Positions 1 to 10,757 of a stretch of 64,000 nucleotides of DNA are shown here, piece after piece (the first letter of the stretch is position 1; each line of letters starts with the position of its first letter). This stretch comes from Amaranthus tricolor (taxonomy: Eukaryota > Streptophyta > Magnoliopsida > Caryophyllales > Amaranthaceae): contig NC_080056.1 of assembly GCF_026212465.1 (NCBI RefSeq), positions 21,048,017 through 21,112,016 of the forward strand, read 5' to 3'. The notes under the pieces are model-generated. The model saw nothing but the letters and a program-made list of their open reading frames with translations, was not told the origin of the DNA and did no database searches. A program made the position numbers and the translations under genes.

Positions 1-240
1 CTAGGTTCATTTTCTTGCGAAGCCCAAAAAAGAAACTCACCTTCGTGTGCTCACACATTTTAATAAAATAATTATTTTGATTCGTACCTCTTTATTTAGA
101 AATCGTAATTGTATTTTGAATATAAATATATGTTAGTATTTAAATTCGTATATGAAAGAAATTTATTAAAAATACTTCTAAATTAATTTTTCATTAATTT
201 ATCATTAATTGTTAACATATATTTCTTTTTTATCATTAAT
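1..240 (-). repeat. Diverged LTR fragment related to the LARD U3
   Basis: The stretch follows, with many substitutions, the part of the LARD LTRs at about 43015-43200: the words CACATTTTAATAAAATAAT, ACCTCTTTATTTA and AGAAATTTATTAAA occur in the same order and spacing. It runs off the left edge of the window, so its full extent cannot be seen. The orientation matches the LARD array (- strand transcription). It is older than the array copies, judging by the mismatches. I infer a truncated relative of the same LTR family. Confidence 0.55.
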
Positions 241-960
241 TGTTAACACTTATTTCTTTTACATATCTTTTTGTTGTTGTTTTCAACAACCCCCTTTTAA
301 ATCCGACAAATACGCAAAGATAATTGCATACCCTTGCTCCTTGTGTTCGACCCGTATGTGCTACAACACCGTGCACTTGCGGTAACTCACTCATTGAGAT
401 AAATTTGCTCTAACAAGGTATATTCAATTTTTTGTACTGACATTTATATATGAGAATTTTGCAAAAGGGATAGGTGAAATGCATGCTCATCCACGTTTGG
501 GCTTTAGCACTATCCCCCTTGACACATCAAAAGCAAGTTATCTTGATAATCCCTTTTAAAGAGGTATGTATGGTATTCACATTTGGAAATTTATATCACA
601 ATATCATACTTATCTCAAAAACAATATCATCTAAAAAATTCTTACAATTACCTCAAGTAACATATGGTTTGATGCTCACAACCTATGTATGATATTCAAA
701 ACAATAAGAAATACATAAGTATTCCAAACTCATCATGGTTATAAAAGAACAACCTATGCATCTACACAACAACTTGAACACTTAAAGCCTAAACTTAAAT
801 TAAGCACCACCTTTAAGTCATATACTATGTATAATTTAAATAAATATATTTATCTCTTTCCGTATTTGTTCAACACAACAACATAAGTCACACTAACCTA
901 TTATGAATATATTGCAACTACTCAAAAGCACGGTTTAGGTTTTATAGAGAGAAGAGGTCT
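241..960. other. AT-rich stretch, probable decayed LTR material
   Basis: There is no convincing coding sequence. Positions 285-400 (from AACAACCCCCTTTTAAATCC to the GTGCACTTGCGG words) resemble the U5 region of Athila/Tat-type Ty3-gypsy LTRs from memory, but no matching partner LTR, primer-binding site or target duplication is visible. Short ORFs here look accidental. Confidence 0.3.
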
Positions 961-1316
961 GAATTCTCAGCGATTCTCGTTGTTATTCAGCCCTAATTAG
1001 CCGATTTTGAAAATTCATCATTGCATTCTCTCCCACTGGTTCATAGGAAGATCAAGGAAGAACCCTCATAGTTCTCCAAGCAAAGCCAAACTAGTGGCCA
1101 CCCATGTTTCTGCTTGGAATTTGAACAGAAATAATGGAGAAGCAATTGAACACATTGATGAAGGTCAAAATTCCACGGATAATTTCTGTCTCGGTATTAG
1201 AGGTGCAGGCGGAGGTGGTCCGTTTGAAATCTCTGGTTGAATCTCTAAGTAGAAGGACGATTAGAGAGAATGAGTTTAGTCGTTTTAAAGATAGTTTGTC
1301 CAAAATGTATCTATAA
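961..1316 (+). pseudogene. Gag-leader-like retroelement fragment
   Basis: The + strand reads a short helical, charged segment (1134-1316) with the words VESLSRRTIRENE and DSLSKMY, of the kind found at the start of plant Ty3-gypsy gag proteins. Nothing downstream continues it: the next sequence is the 3' part of a - strand element. There is no zinc knuckle or protease. I cannot exclude that it is unrelated sequence. Assignment rests on general composition and on its position beside other retroelement debris. Confidence 0.25.
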
Positions 1317-1319
1317 CGT

Positions 1320-2640
1320 ACTTTCCCCCTTCAAAAGACTTGTCCTCATGTTAAGAAATCTAAACAAAAATACAAGAAAACTTTTAACTAAAGCTAAATA
1401 CTACAAAAAATGCCCAAAATAGTGAGAAATGAAGTAAGGTCAATATTGGTAATTTCTAATTCTATGCCAAATAAGTTCGAGCACCAGATTTGGAACTCAT
1501 TATTAGTCGAATCTTCTTTGCCAATAAATGGGCAAGAAACATCATTTGCGTTGAAAATTGTGCTAAATTACTCCCATTTTCCCCAACACTTACTTGAATT
1601 TTAAGAGTAACATTATAATTTTGAGACTCGGATTGTTGATAATGATCAAGTAACAAGGCATCTTTATTGTACTTATTCACTACTTCATGAATAGAACTAA
1701 AAACATGTATAGAAATCTTCTATTTCTTGATTTTTAACAACCAAGGTGGGTCAAGCACTTCTTTAGTAATATTCTTCCGAAAGTATTCTCTTTTTCTTGT
1801 ACATCTCATATTTTCTTTTAACCTTGTTGGAGCTTGATTGCACTCTTGACAAAGTACTCCATTGATGAGTTTCTCTTAGCAGATTCTTAGTTTGGAGAAT
1901 AGAACTTTCAATTGAAAAAACTTCGAGAATTATCTCGTACTTTAAAAATAAATTTTCAGGTTCAATTGCCACAAATTATTCATGATTTTTATCCAAATCA
2001 TGTTCACTCATGTCATCAACCACACAATTAACAAAATCACCATCCATATGAACAAAGCCTTTAGAACCCAACTTACTTTTTGCACATGAATTCATATGAT
2101 CAACATTTAAAGATTCTTGAGTATTAATTTTTATATCACACGTTGCTAATTCTTGAATGGTATTTACTTTAATCATACTATCGAAAATCTCTAATGCAAT
2201 CACGTAATCATTTCCTTCATCGTATACTACAATAAATCCCCAATTATCACTATTATGTTGGCAATTATGATCAAGAATTGGTTCATTACACCATTCACAC
2301 AATCCTTTATCCCAACTATCAAAACATTCATCTTTCAAAAGTTTTCTAAAAGATTTAATTACCTTCTTTTGTTTGGCTTCTTCAAGTTGTAGGATAATTG
2401 GTTTTTCAAATAGTATGGTTTTGTAAAACTCATCAATCCTCATGTTTACAACCACTAAAATAAATCTCTAGTTTGGGGAAAAACTCTAAGAACTCAAATG
2501 ACCATGGCAATTCCTTTTCACAAATAGGCTGTGTGCAATTTGATTGTAGTATTTAATGTCAAGAAATGAATGTTTCAATAGGATAAAGAAAGAAAAAGAA
2601 TGGAAGAGAAATATTTAGTGCCATGGAAAGAATGGCTCTT
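1320..2640 (-). mobile_element. Internal part of a decayed, short LTR retroelement
   Basis: Read on the - strand, the segment starts beside a primer-binding-like site (TATCAAGAGCCA, about 2633-2646) next to an LTR, continues through a 159-codon ORF (1976-2455, next entry) and a second short frame (1763-1972), and ends near 1320-1360 with a G-rich word (TTTTGAAGGGGGAAAGT) of the kind that precedes 3' LTRs in Ty3-gypsy elements. The internal length is only about 1.3 kb, so reverse transcriptase and integrase are absent. No left-hand LTR is visible. It is either a non-autonomous derivative or a heavily deleted element. Confidence 0.45.
1976..2455 (-). CDS. Hypothetical ORF of the short LTR retroelement
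   Basis: This is a 159-codon open frame, the longest in the first 2.8 kb. I chose the upstream ATG, but the second Met (MRIDEFYKT) is an equally good start. The middle carries CEWCNEPILDHNCQH, a C-x2-C plus C-x-H cluster that could bind zinc, followed by an acidic C-terminal half. No gag, protease or polymerase motif is present. It lies about 180 bp downstream of the putative primer-binding site, in the position where gag would start. Function unknown; it could be the only retained product of a non-autonomous element or a chance survivor. Confidence 0.35.
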   Translation of the reverse strand: MVVNMRIDEFYKTILFEKPIILQLEEAKQKKVIKSFRKLLKDECFDSWDKGLCEWCNEPILDHNCQHNSDNWGFIVVYDEGNDYVIALEIFDSMIKVNTIQELATCDIKINTQESLNVDHMNSCAKSKLGSKGFVHMDGDFVNCVVDDMSEHDLDKNHE

Positions 2641-2648
2641 GATACTAA

Positions 2649-2844
2649 TGTTATGGTTGTTCGATCTCAATGAACCATGTGAATAGAAAAGAGAGGGAGA
2701 AGAGAAAAAATTTAGAGGAGGAGAAAAAGATTGTTTTATTTCATTAGTTGATAAACTCTAAGAGTAACACAAACATCCACTTATAACTAATTACAATATT
2801 TCAACTAAATGTATCTATATAACACAAGAACAAAGTAATTTACA
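2649..2844 (-). repeat. Probable LTR adjoining the short retroelement
   Basis: The segment begins TGTTATGGTTGTTCG directly beside the primer-binding-like site and can be closed with a terminal CA around 2844, giving about 196 bp. The word TGTTATG with an adjacent TATCA-GAGCCA box is a common arrangement at plant 5' LTR boundaries. The second LTR was not found, so the outer limit is a guess. The LINE begins immediately to the right. Confidence 0.35.
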
Positions 2845-2879
2845 GCAGATCCAACGTCATGAATCTACTACCCTGGTTA

Positions 2880-4009
2880 TGGAATGAAGCAGGTACCGAT
2901 GCAAGCACCCATTTCTAGTTATGGTAAGCAGTAGGTTCAGACGCAAGAAGGTGGAGACAGGTCTGGGTCACAGCAAGTGAAACGCGCAGAGCTCCCTGCC
3001 TCTGGATTTGGTGGTCAGCAGGTGCGAAATCAAGAGGATGGAGCGGGTTCCAGGTCACAGTAGGTGCAATTCCAGCCACCTCTAATTTCAGATGGTATGA
3101 AACTAATCTTTATCTTCCCTTATATTTCTAATGGATGTCCTGTGCCATTATTGATAAAGTTGAGGTTTGTAGCTTGAAATTGAAATTGAATGCTACTTGT
3201 GCTATGTTTGTTGTTGGTTTTAGACCTAGTTTTGTTGTTTTCAATAAGTTCATCAAGTCTCATTGGCTTAATATTTGTACATTTAGGGCGCTTGTTCATG
3301 ATGATGGATATTTTTTTAGTTAAATGTATTGATGAAGTTGATGTTATTGAGATACTCAAGGGTGGGAATACCATGATTGGTAAGAAGCCTTCTTTATTTG
3401 TAAATAGAACGAAAAGTTTTATTTTAAACGGGATATCTTGAGGTTAGTACCTGTATGGGTTCAATTAATAAACTTACCTACTAAATTCTAGGGTGCTAAA
3501 TCTTTGAGTAGTATTTTTAGCCATCTAGGGGTACCTATTACCGCGGACGAGTGTACAACTAATCAACTTAGAGTGAATTACGCTCGTATTCTAGTAGAGA
3601 TGGATGTATCTTTGCTAATGCCTAAGGCCATTATGGTGGAGGATGAGGAGGGCAGAGTCTATGACCAAGCTTTCTTCATTAAATGGATACCACACTTTTG
3701 CCAGAAATGTCATGTGCCTGACTTGGCCATATTTATAAGTTTAAGAAGGCTCAAAAGAATAGAAAGCAGGAGAATGTTGTCGCTACGACCAACCAGGTTA
3801 CAAAGGCTCTCATTAATTCTATATATGCAGTACTTATGGTGCAGCAAGATGACAATGGGAATGCAGAGGAAGGGGACGAGATCTTAGCTACCAAGAGGAA
3901 GAAGGCTAAGGGTTCTACTACTATTGGTTAAGTAGATATAGGCAATACAAGTAATAGTGAGGCGGGAGAGGGTGTTGGGATACCTTTAAATCCTATCCCT
4001 TCTTCATGA
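2880..4009 (+). pseudogene. LINE ORF1 relic (DUF4283 / zinc knuckle protein)
   Basis: In plant LINEs this protein binds element RNA. A Gln/Ser/Gly-rich leader (2880-3110) is followed by a DUF4283-like core: FVVFNKFIKSHW near 3233, LVHDDGYF near 3290, then LPTKF and SSIFSHLGVPITADECTTNQ near 3505. A partial CCHC knuckle follows as HFCQKC at about 3692. After that the reading frame shifts, and a basic tail (TKRKKAKG) runs to a TGA at 4007-4009. There are several in-frame stops upstream and one TAA near 3930. The terminal TGA overlaps the ORF2 start as ATGA. Confidence 0.75.
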
Positions 4010-7000
4010 ACTACTCTACTTGGAATGTGAGGGGGCTTAGTGAAGCCTCCAAAGCCGTGGAAATCGGTGCATGGCTTAGATCTTATAAAAAATTCTGTTT
4101 GGCTGGGTTACGTGAGACTCGGGTTAAGGGACAAAAAATTGATAATGTTGTTGTATCTGTTGAGAAGTCTTGCAGTTGGGTTAGTAATAAACAATATCAC
4201 AATAGAGTTTGTATCATGTTGGGATGGGCCCCCTCTCAGCTAGAGATTTTGGTCATCAAAGCCCACCTTCAGTTTATCCATTGCAAGGTGACCGTGAGAC
4301 CTAGTCAGGATACCTTTTTGTTTACAGTGGTGTATGGCCTGAATAGTATGTCTTATAAGAAAGAGCTTTGGAAGGAGCTTGTTGGACTTAGTTTCGGTAT
4401 GATGGAGCCTTGATGTGTGATGGGTGATTTTAATGCTATGTTTGATGGGTCTCATAAATCTAATGGTCGGCATGTCTCAACCTATAAAATGAAGGACTTT
4501 CTTCAGTGTACTGCGGATGCTCATCTTATTAGTCCACATTTAATTGGTCATTGGTTTATGGCATAATAAGGCCTGGGGGTGGGGGAATTTGATCACCTCT
4601 AGGATTGGTAATGCTTTTGTTTATGAGTATTGGCTATATCAAAAGGCAAATACTGCGGTGCAATATCTAAATCATGCTAGTTCTGATCACAACCCCTTGG
4701 TGTGCCAACTAGCTTATTTGGATAGTGGTCTTCGTATGCCGTTCAAGTTTCTTAATTATTTGGCCAAGCATAAAGATTTATGACCACTGTTAAAGATGCT
4801 TGGAATATTTAGTGCAAAGGGAACGCTATATCTAAGGTTCGGACCAAGTTGAAACGAGTGAAGAAACGCCTTAAGCAGTTACATGTGCAACATTTTAAGG
4901 GTATTCATGTGAATTTTTAGTGGTCGCAAAGGAGACTAGATGAGGTTCAAGTTCAGTTGTAGACTAATCATCTTGATAGGGGATTGCATGGTATAGAGAA
5001 AGAGGCCTCTTCCAACCTTCAAAAGTGGCAGGCTATTGAGCTTGTAGCTGTGAGGCCAAAATCCAAAATCTAGTGGCTTAAGAAGGGGGACCTCAATACC
5101 CATTATTTTAATAGTGTGGTGAAGGATAGAACCAATCACAACTGAATAGATTTCTTCAAAGATGACAATGTATAGTTAGTGGCTGATAAGGAGCAGGTTG
5201 TTGCTCTTATTACTGATTTTTATAGGGGCTTGATAGGTTCCAGACCTAATACTCTTATTGGGATTGACATGCAAGCTATGAGGGTTGGTCCTCAACTGTC
5301 TCACGACTAGTTCGTTGAGCTTATCAAAGCTATCTCACAGGATGAGGTTGTGGCAATTTTGTATGGTATTGACGATACCAAAAGTCTTGGATTAGATGGC
5401 TTTACTTCCTTATTCTTTAAGTCCTGGCATATTACTAAACATGATATTTTAGATGTTGTAAATGAATTCTTCTCTGATGATTTTTACTTTCCTCCTTTTA
5501 ACATAACGCCTATTTCTCTTATCCCAAAAGTTGCTAATGCTTCTCATTTTAAAGAGTTAAGGCCTATTTCTTGTTGTATAGTTGTCTACAAGATTATTGG
5601 TAAAGTACTTACTGCTAGACTTCAAAAGGTGATTTTTGATATTTTGGACATGCAATGGCTCAGTCTCGGTTCATACCAGGAAGTGAAATTAATGATAACA
5701 TGCTCTTGGCTTCTGGGCCCATTAAAGGATATACCTGAACATCCATCAGTCCTAGGTGCATGCTCAAGATTGATATGCCTAAGGCTTATGGTTCCATTGA
5801 ATGGTCGAATCTAGAAAAAGTTATAGGTGAGTTTGGCTTTCCAACTATTTTCATTTCATAGATTATGAGGTGCATATCAACTATCTCTTATTTCATTTTG
5901 ATTAATAGCATGCCTACTAAGCCTTTTCCTACTAAGAAAGGCTTAAGGGAAGGAGACCCTATATTATCATTTCTATTTGCCATGGCTATGGAATACTTTT
6001 CTCTATCTTTGAAGAAAGTAAAGGGGGGGAGTATTCAGTATCACCCAAAGTGCAAAAACTAGGGTATCATGAAGCTGATGTTTGTTGATGACTTACTTAT
6101 TTTTACCAAGCCTAACCCTCACTCCTTGGGTTCGCTTAAGGTTTTGATTGATACTTTTGCTAAGGTTTCTAAACTATATATTAATAATACTAAAAGTGTT
6201 ATTTATCTTGCCGGTGTCCAGAAGGATGATAAGGATATAATTCTTGATGCTATTGGTGTACCTAAAGAGATCTCCCTTTTCGTTTTTTGGGTCTCGCTTT
6301 GTCTGCTAAAAGGCTTACCTTCATTGACTATAAGAGTTTCGTAGATAAAATCACCAATAGGGTAAACCATTGGACTAGTAAAAAAACTTTCCATGACTAG
6401 CATAGTTCAGTTGGTTAACAACACCATTCAGGGTATGCATTCTTATTGGGCTCACGTGTTTGTGCTTCCTCGTTGTATTATTCATTTGAACAGGTCTACA
6501 ATGAGTTCATCTGGTCCTTGGATAGTCACAAGGGTTCCAAACCCATTGTTGCATGGAAACATGTTCGCTTGCCTAGAGCTTTTGATAGGTTGATCATCTA
6601 TAATCTGCAGCCGTGGAATGAGGTTGCCATTCTTAAAAGCTTGTGGGCCCTTCCTTCTAAGAAGGATAGGTTATGGATTAAATGGGTCAATGATTGCTAT
6701 AGTATGGGATTAGATATTATGCAAGTTCAGATTCCTAATACTGCTTCCTGGATGTTAGTTCGTATTCTTGAGAGTAGAATTTTGTGGCTCACTTAAACGA
6801 ACTCAATAAATGGGTGGTGAATGGTAAGTTTAAAGTGAAGCGCACTTATATGGATAGCATTGCTGAAAACCGCAAACCTCCCTGGAGGGCCTGTGGTGTA
6901 ACAACAAAGTCTCCCCAAGAAGTGTCTTTTGTTTGTGGCAAATCCTCTAAAACAAATTGCCGACAAAGGTTAGGCTTGCAAAATGGGGGATTCCCTGTAC

Positions 7001-7205
7001 ATTGATTGTGTTATGTGCCATCTTGAGGCCGAAGATAGGGATCATCTTTTCCATGGATGTCGTTTCATTCAGCAAGTATACTCTTACATTTCTCATCATA
7101 TTCTCTTCCCTTGGGCATCTTCTATTAAGAGCAAGGTGCATTTGATGAGTAAGTTGTGCAAGAGGAAGTTCTCCAAGGCTAGCGTTTCTGTTATGGTTTG
7201 GACTT
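4006..7205 (+). pseudogene. LINE ORF2 relic (endonuclease-reverse transcriptase)
   Basis: ORF2 would nick the target and copy the element RNA there (target-primed reverse transcription). The endonuclease starts WNVRGLS (4020), then LRETRV, MGDFNA (about 4420) and SDHNPLV (about 4680), all standard APE-type motifs. The polymerase region shows KSLGLDGF (5380), LIPK, RPISCC, GLREGDP (5940) and the catalytic FVDDLL box (6085). A C-x2-C...H-x4-C cluster (CVMC, HLFHGC) near 7010-7060 matches zf-RVT. TAG stops interrupt it repeatedly (for example around 4412, 5070 and 6060) and the frame changes near 4560, 5690 and 6290. A nonfunctional copy. Confidence 0.85.
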
Positions 7206-7519
7206 AGATGCTATACCGGACTTAGCTCCACCGGAATGCTAAGATCTTTAACAAAAAAGACTTATCGGCTCGGCATATGGCTAACGCAGTCATCTTTTAT
7301 GTTGCTTCTATGCTTAAGGATGATAGGAAAGATAATCTTATGTATAGTTTGGCTCCCTTGTTTTTGTTTGTTTTGCCTCTCTTATTGGCGATTTTGCTTT
7401 GGTTGGTGTCTCCCTTTCGAGTTTATGGTGATGTAATTTTTCCTTTCATAGCCTAGGTTGTAAAAGGTTTTTGGAGTTAATATTCCTCTTGATTGCGAAA
7501 AAAAAACAAAAAAAAAACA

Positions 7520-9765
7520 AGTGACTCAATCAAAATTATGAACAAAATCATAAAGGGACTCATCGATTACTAAAGGTTTCACAAGTTCTTCAAACCCTAA
7601 GTAGTTCCTAAAAATTCTTCTCAATTATTAGAAATACTTTTATTAATAATATTCTAGGGAAATACAAGGAACATCACATATTTAAAGAGGTTTAAGAACA
7701 CATTAATAACCTTTAGTAAATACTTTTTAAAGAATTTCATTAAAAATACTCATATAGATATTATTTTGATATGAGAATATTCATAATACCCCCACATTCA
7801 AAGAGTTTAACCATACTTTAAGATGATCACATAATGGTCACTAAGGGATAAATTCCACAATTTTAATCCCTAGTTTTACTGTCCTTCTTATCTTTAAAAA
7901 GTTTCTACATTATTTACAAGTCACGATGCTTGCAACTCCAAATTTTATGAATCACTTTAAATGTTAAATAATTAGCACATTTTTTACCTATCAAGATTCA
8001 TACATACACAAGCTATAAATGGTTTAAGCCACATATTCAAAACCTTACGAAACTTGATGCTTTTAATCCACATGACAAGATAATGTTTGTAATTAAACTT
8101 CTACTATCAAGTCTTTAAGCACTAGGAAATAATTAGTTTCAATAACTCACTTTCAAAAATCACTTAACCATTTTGAGTAAACTTTAAACCATATTAAAAA
8201 TATGAATTTTTACTTAATTAATTAAGTTATGAAAGAAATAACATAGGATTAACAATATCCACATTTTCCACTTAACCATCAAAATAAGTAGAATTCGATT
8301 TTTCACCAAGTCAAAACCACTTGCTAGACTAATTTAGTCATAAACATTGTACTCATGCACAATAATTTATTAATTAGTGTGTAAACATATTTTTAAAGAA
8401 TCATGTAAATTTACCAAGAAGTAAATAATACAAACTACAACCTCCAATAACACAACATATAAGATATCTCCAAAGTCAAAGTTGATTACACATAAGTAAA
8501 AAAAAATCGCACCGCTTAATCAAATTATGACTAACTTCCAATAACAAAAATTTTCTTAATAATCCACTTAAATTAAGAAGATTTTAACAGTAGTTGTTTA
8601 GAAGAAAATAAATAATATTTATTTCATAAATAATCATGTAATTTTTAATGAGTCTCTACTATTCATATACATCAACATTTACACCATTAAAATATCAAAG
8701 AAGCTAATTAAGAGTTAATACCCAATAAGGATAATAAGATAACTTAATAATTAGCCACTTTACTTGGCCATGAAAAAATCCTCATCATTAAGAATTAAAA
8801 ATAACTTTTAACTCTTACAACATAATAGCATGATTAAACTCAATTTAATTAGCCATCAAAACTAGCCATTATAATATAGTCGTTATAAACATAATATAGC
8901 CATTATAAACTAGCCATTATGAGCTAATTCACATTACTAGCATGATAATCTTTTGACTAATTTTAAATGACATCAAATGCCTATATATTATTTACAAAAT
9001 TAGGAGGAATAATAATATACATAATAACAATTTGACTAGTTTATCTTACTAATAAAAGAGTTAATAAACTAAAGATATTAACTATATTTAAACATGCATA
9101 ATTCATGACACATAAGTTCCATATAAACTTAATCAGAAAATGGAGTTATAACAAATAGTCATATACTAACATAATGTTAAAATAATATAATCATACAACC
9201 AAAAATTAGGGAAGAAGTAATAAACTTTTTAACAATAGGATGCATAATATCCAAATCATTTTTTTGGTGACACACATTATCATCATGAACATAAAACACA
9301 AATCACTTTAATATACACATGAATAGCAATAATCCATAATTTAAATTGTAAAATAAAACATGTCCGCTTAATATCATGTAAAGATACAGTCATCAACAAT
9401 ACATGTTATCACATCCACCAAACTCAATCCATAACATTATTTGAATAATTCGTGAAAGTTTAAGACTTTCCACTTTTGCCAACGTCTTAATCAAATAGTA
9501 ATTATATAAGAGTCACTAATACACCGTTCATAAAAAACGTTGCATGTTTATTGCATTATCAAGACAAGTTTGTAAAGAGCAAGAGCTCCATTGAACATCA
9601 GCAACAAGTGCATGGAAGCATTCACCTTTGTATTTCTTTTAAATTTTTTTTATCATCGTTTCGTCTTTTGCCCGTTTTAACATTATATTTTCTTCTTCAA
9701 TTACCCGAATAACATTAGTTGTTCTCATGTACCCAAATAATGAAAACAATTATATTGAAGTAGCT

Positions 9766-9767
<2 letters not shown>
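7520..9767. other. AT-rich gene-free stretch
   Basis: No ORF over 60 codons and no recognisable domain occur here. The only local structure I noticed is a cluster of TAGCCATTATAA-like words at about 8868-8922 (three to four copies with spacers). The composition resembles decayed LTR or intergenic DNA; nothing supports a gene. Confidence 0.6.

Positions 9768-9813
<46 letters not shown>
9768..9813. repeat. (TAA)n microsatellite
   Basis: An uninterrupted run of about 15 TAA units. It creates a poly-isoleucine reading frame that is not a gene. Confidence 0.95.
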
Positions 9814-9816
<3 letters not shown>

Positions 9817-10173
9817 TTCTTAATATGTGGAAATATAGGCCTTTTCAAAGTCTTCTCAAAATCTTCTTATGACTACATTAACAAACGTTATATGAGAAAT
9901 ATTTTTTTAGATTGCTGTTTAGCATGTATTTAATAAGAAAAGGTATGGCGTGACATAAACTTGTCGTTGCATTAGAAAAGTTATATTGCAACTATCCGAA
10001 CTGTAAATAAACGGGATTTTCCCAAGATTAACAAACCCACCAAAAGCAATATACACTCACTACATGAGTTGTAGAGCAAATAGCACTCTTTTACAAGTAA
10101 ATAAAAGGAGAAGAGATAATAGAATAAGAATTGTATGTCTTCATAAGGATGAAACATCCACTATATATAGCCA
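9814..10173. other. AT-rich spacer next to the hAT element
   Basis: No gene or repeat is recognised. The right end supplies the first copy of the 8-bp target duplication of the following element. Confidence 0.5.
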
Positions 10174-10181
10174 CTTCCAAC

Positions 10182-10749
10182 CTAGGTTGCACTAAAATGG
10201 ACACGGATACGGACACGGACACGACACGGGTATGGGAAAACGCCAACTTAAAAATGGCGGACACGGGGACACGAAAATGGTAATATAATAAATATATCAA
10301 ATTAAAGATAATTTTACAATCTTTCATTTGATATATATAAATAAACACTTTAAAAACATAAAACTCACATACAATGCAAATAAGTACCAAATAAATAATA
10401 TGAGTATTTAAAAATAGTCATACAAACCAAATCAAAGAAAACCAAATAAATAGGTAAATTTAAGTTTGATCATCACACATCATCCATATGACATCCATCA
10501 TCATCCTCCGCTAATATTATGATTTCAATTTTTTTATTTTTATTTTTTTTTTAAAAAAACGTGTCCTTGACTGCTTGCCGTGTCCCTTGCTGTGTCCCTT
10601 CCGTGTCCTTGCGGTGTCCGCGTGTCCGAAAAAATATTAAAATATTGGACACTTCATTTGACGTGTCGGACACGGATTTTCGCGTGTCCGTGTCCGACAC
10701 GTGTCCGACACGGGACACGCCAATCCAGAGACGTGTCCGTGTATTCCAG
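10182..10749. mobile_element. Non-autonomous hAT element, 568 bp
   Basis: The segment is flanked by a perfect 8-bp direct repeat, CTTCCAAC, at 10174-10181 and 10750-10757, the target length typical of hAT elements. The ends are imperfect inverted repeats (CTAGGTTGCAC... and the reverse complement CTGGAATACACGGACACG). Both subterminal zones are packed with GGACACGG/GTGTCCGT words. The inner parts match the 35-38.5 kb hAT element closely: 10307-10500 resembles 35093-35296 and 10555-10749 resembles 38335-38525. The whole transposase region is missing. I infer an internal-deletion derivative (MITE-like) of that family. Confidence 0.9.
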
Positions 10750-10757
10750 CTTCCAAC

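Larger units (their letters stand above)
2846..7519 (+). mobile_element. Decayed L1-type LINE retrotransposon
   Basis: The element is about 4.7 kb long, with ORF1 (DUF4283-like domain and zinc knuckle), ORF2 (APE endonuclease, reverse transcriptase, zf-RVT-like zinc motif) and an A-rich tail at 7496-7519 made of A runs separated by single C residues. The order is the usual one for plant L1-clade LINEs. Both ORFs contain several in-frame stops and frameshifts, so it is inactive. The 5' end is not sharply defined; it abuts a probable LTR, and I found no convincing target-site duplication. Confidence 0.85.
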
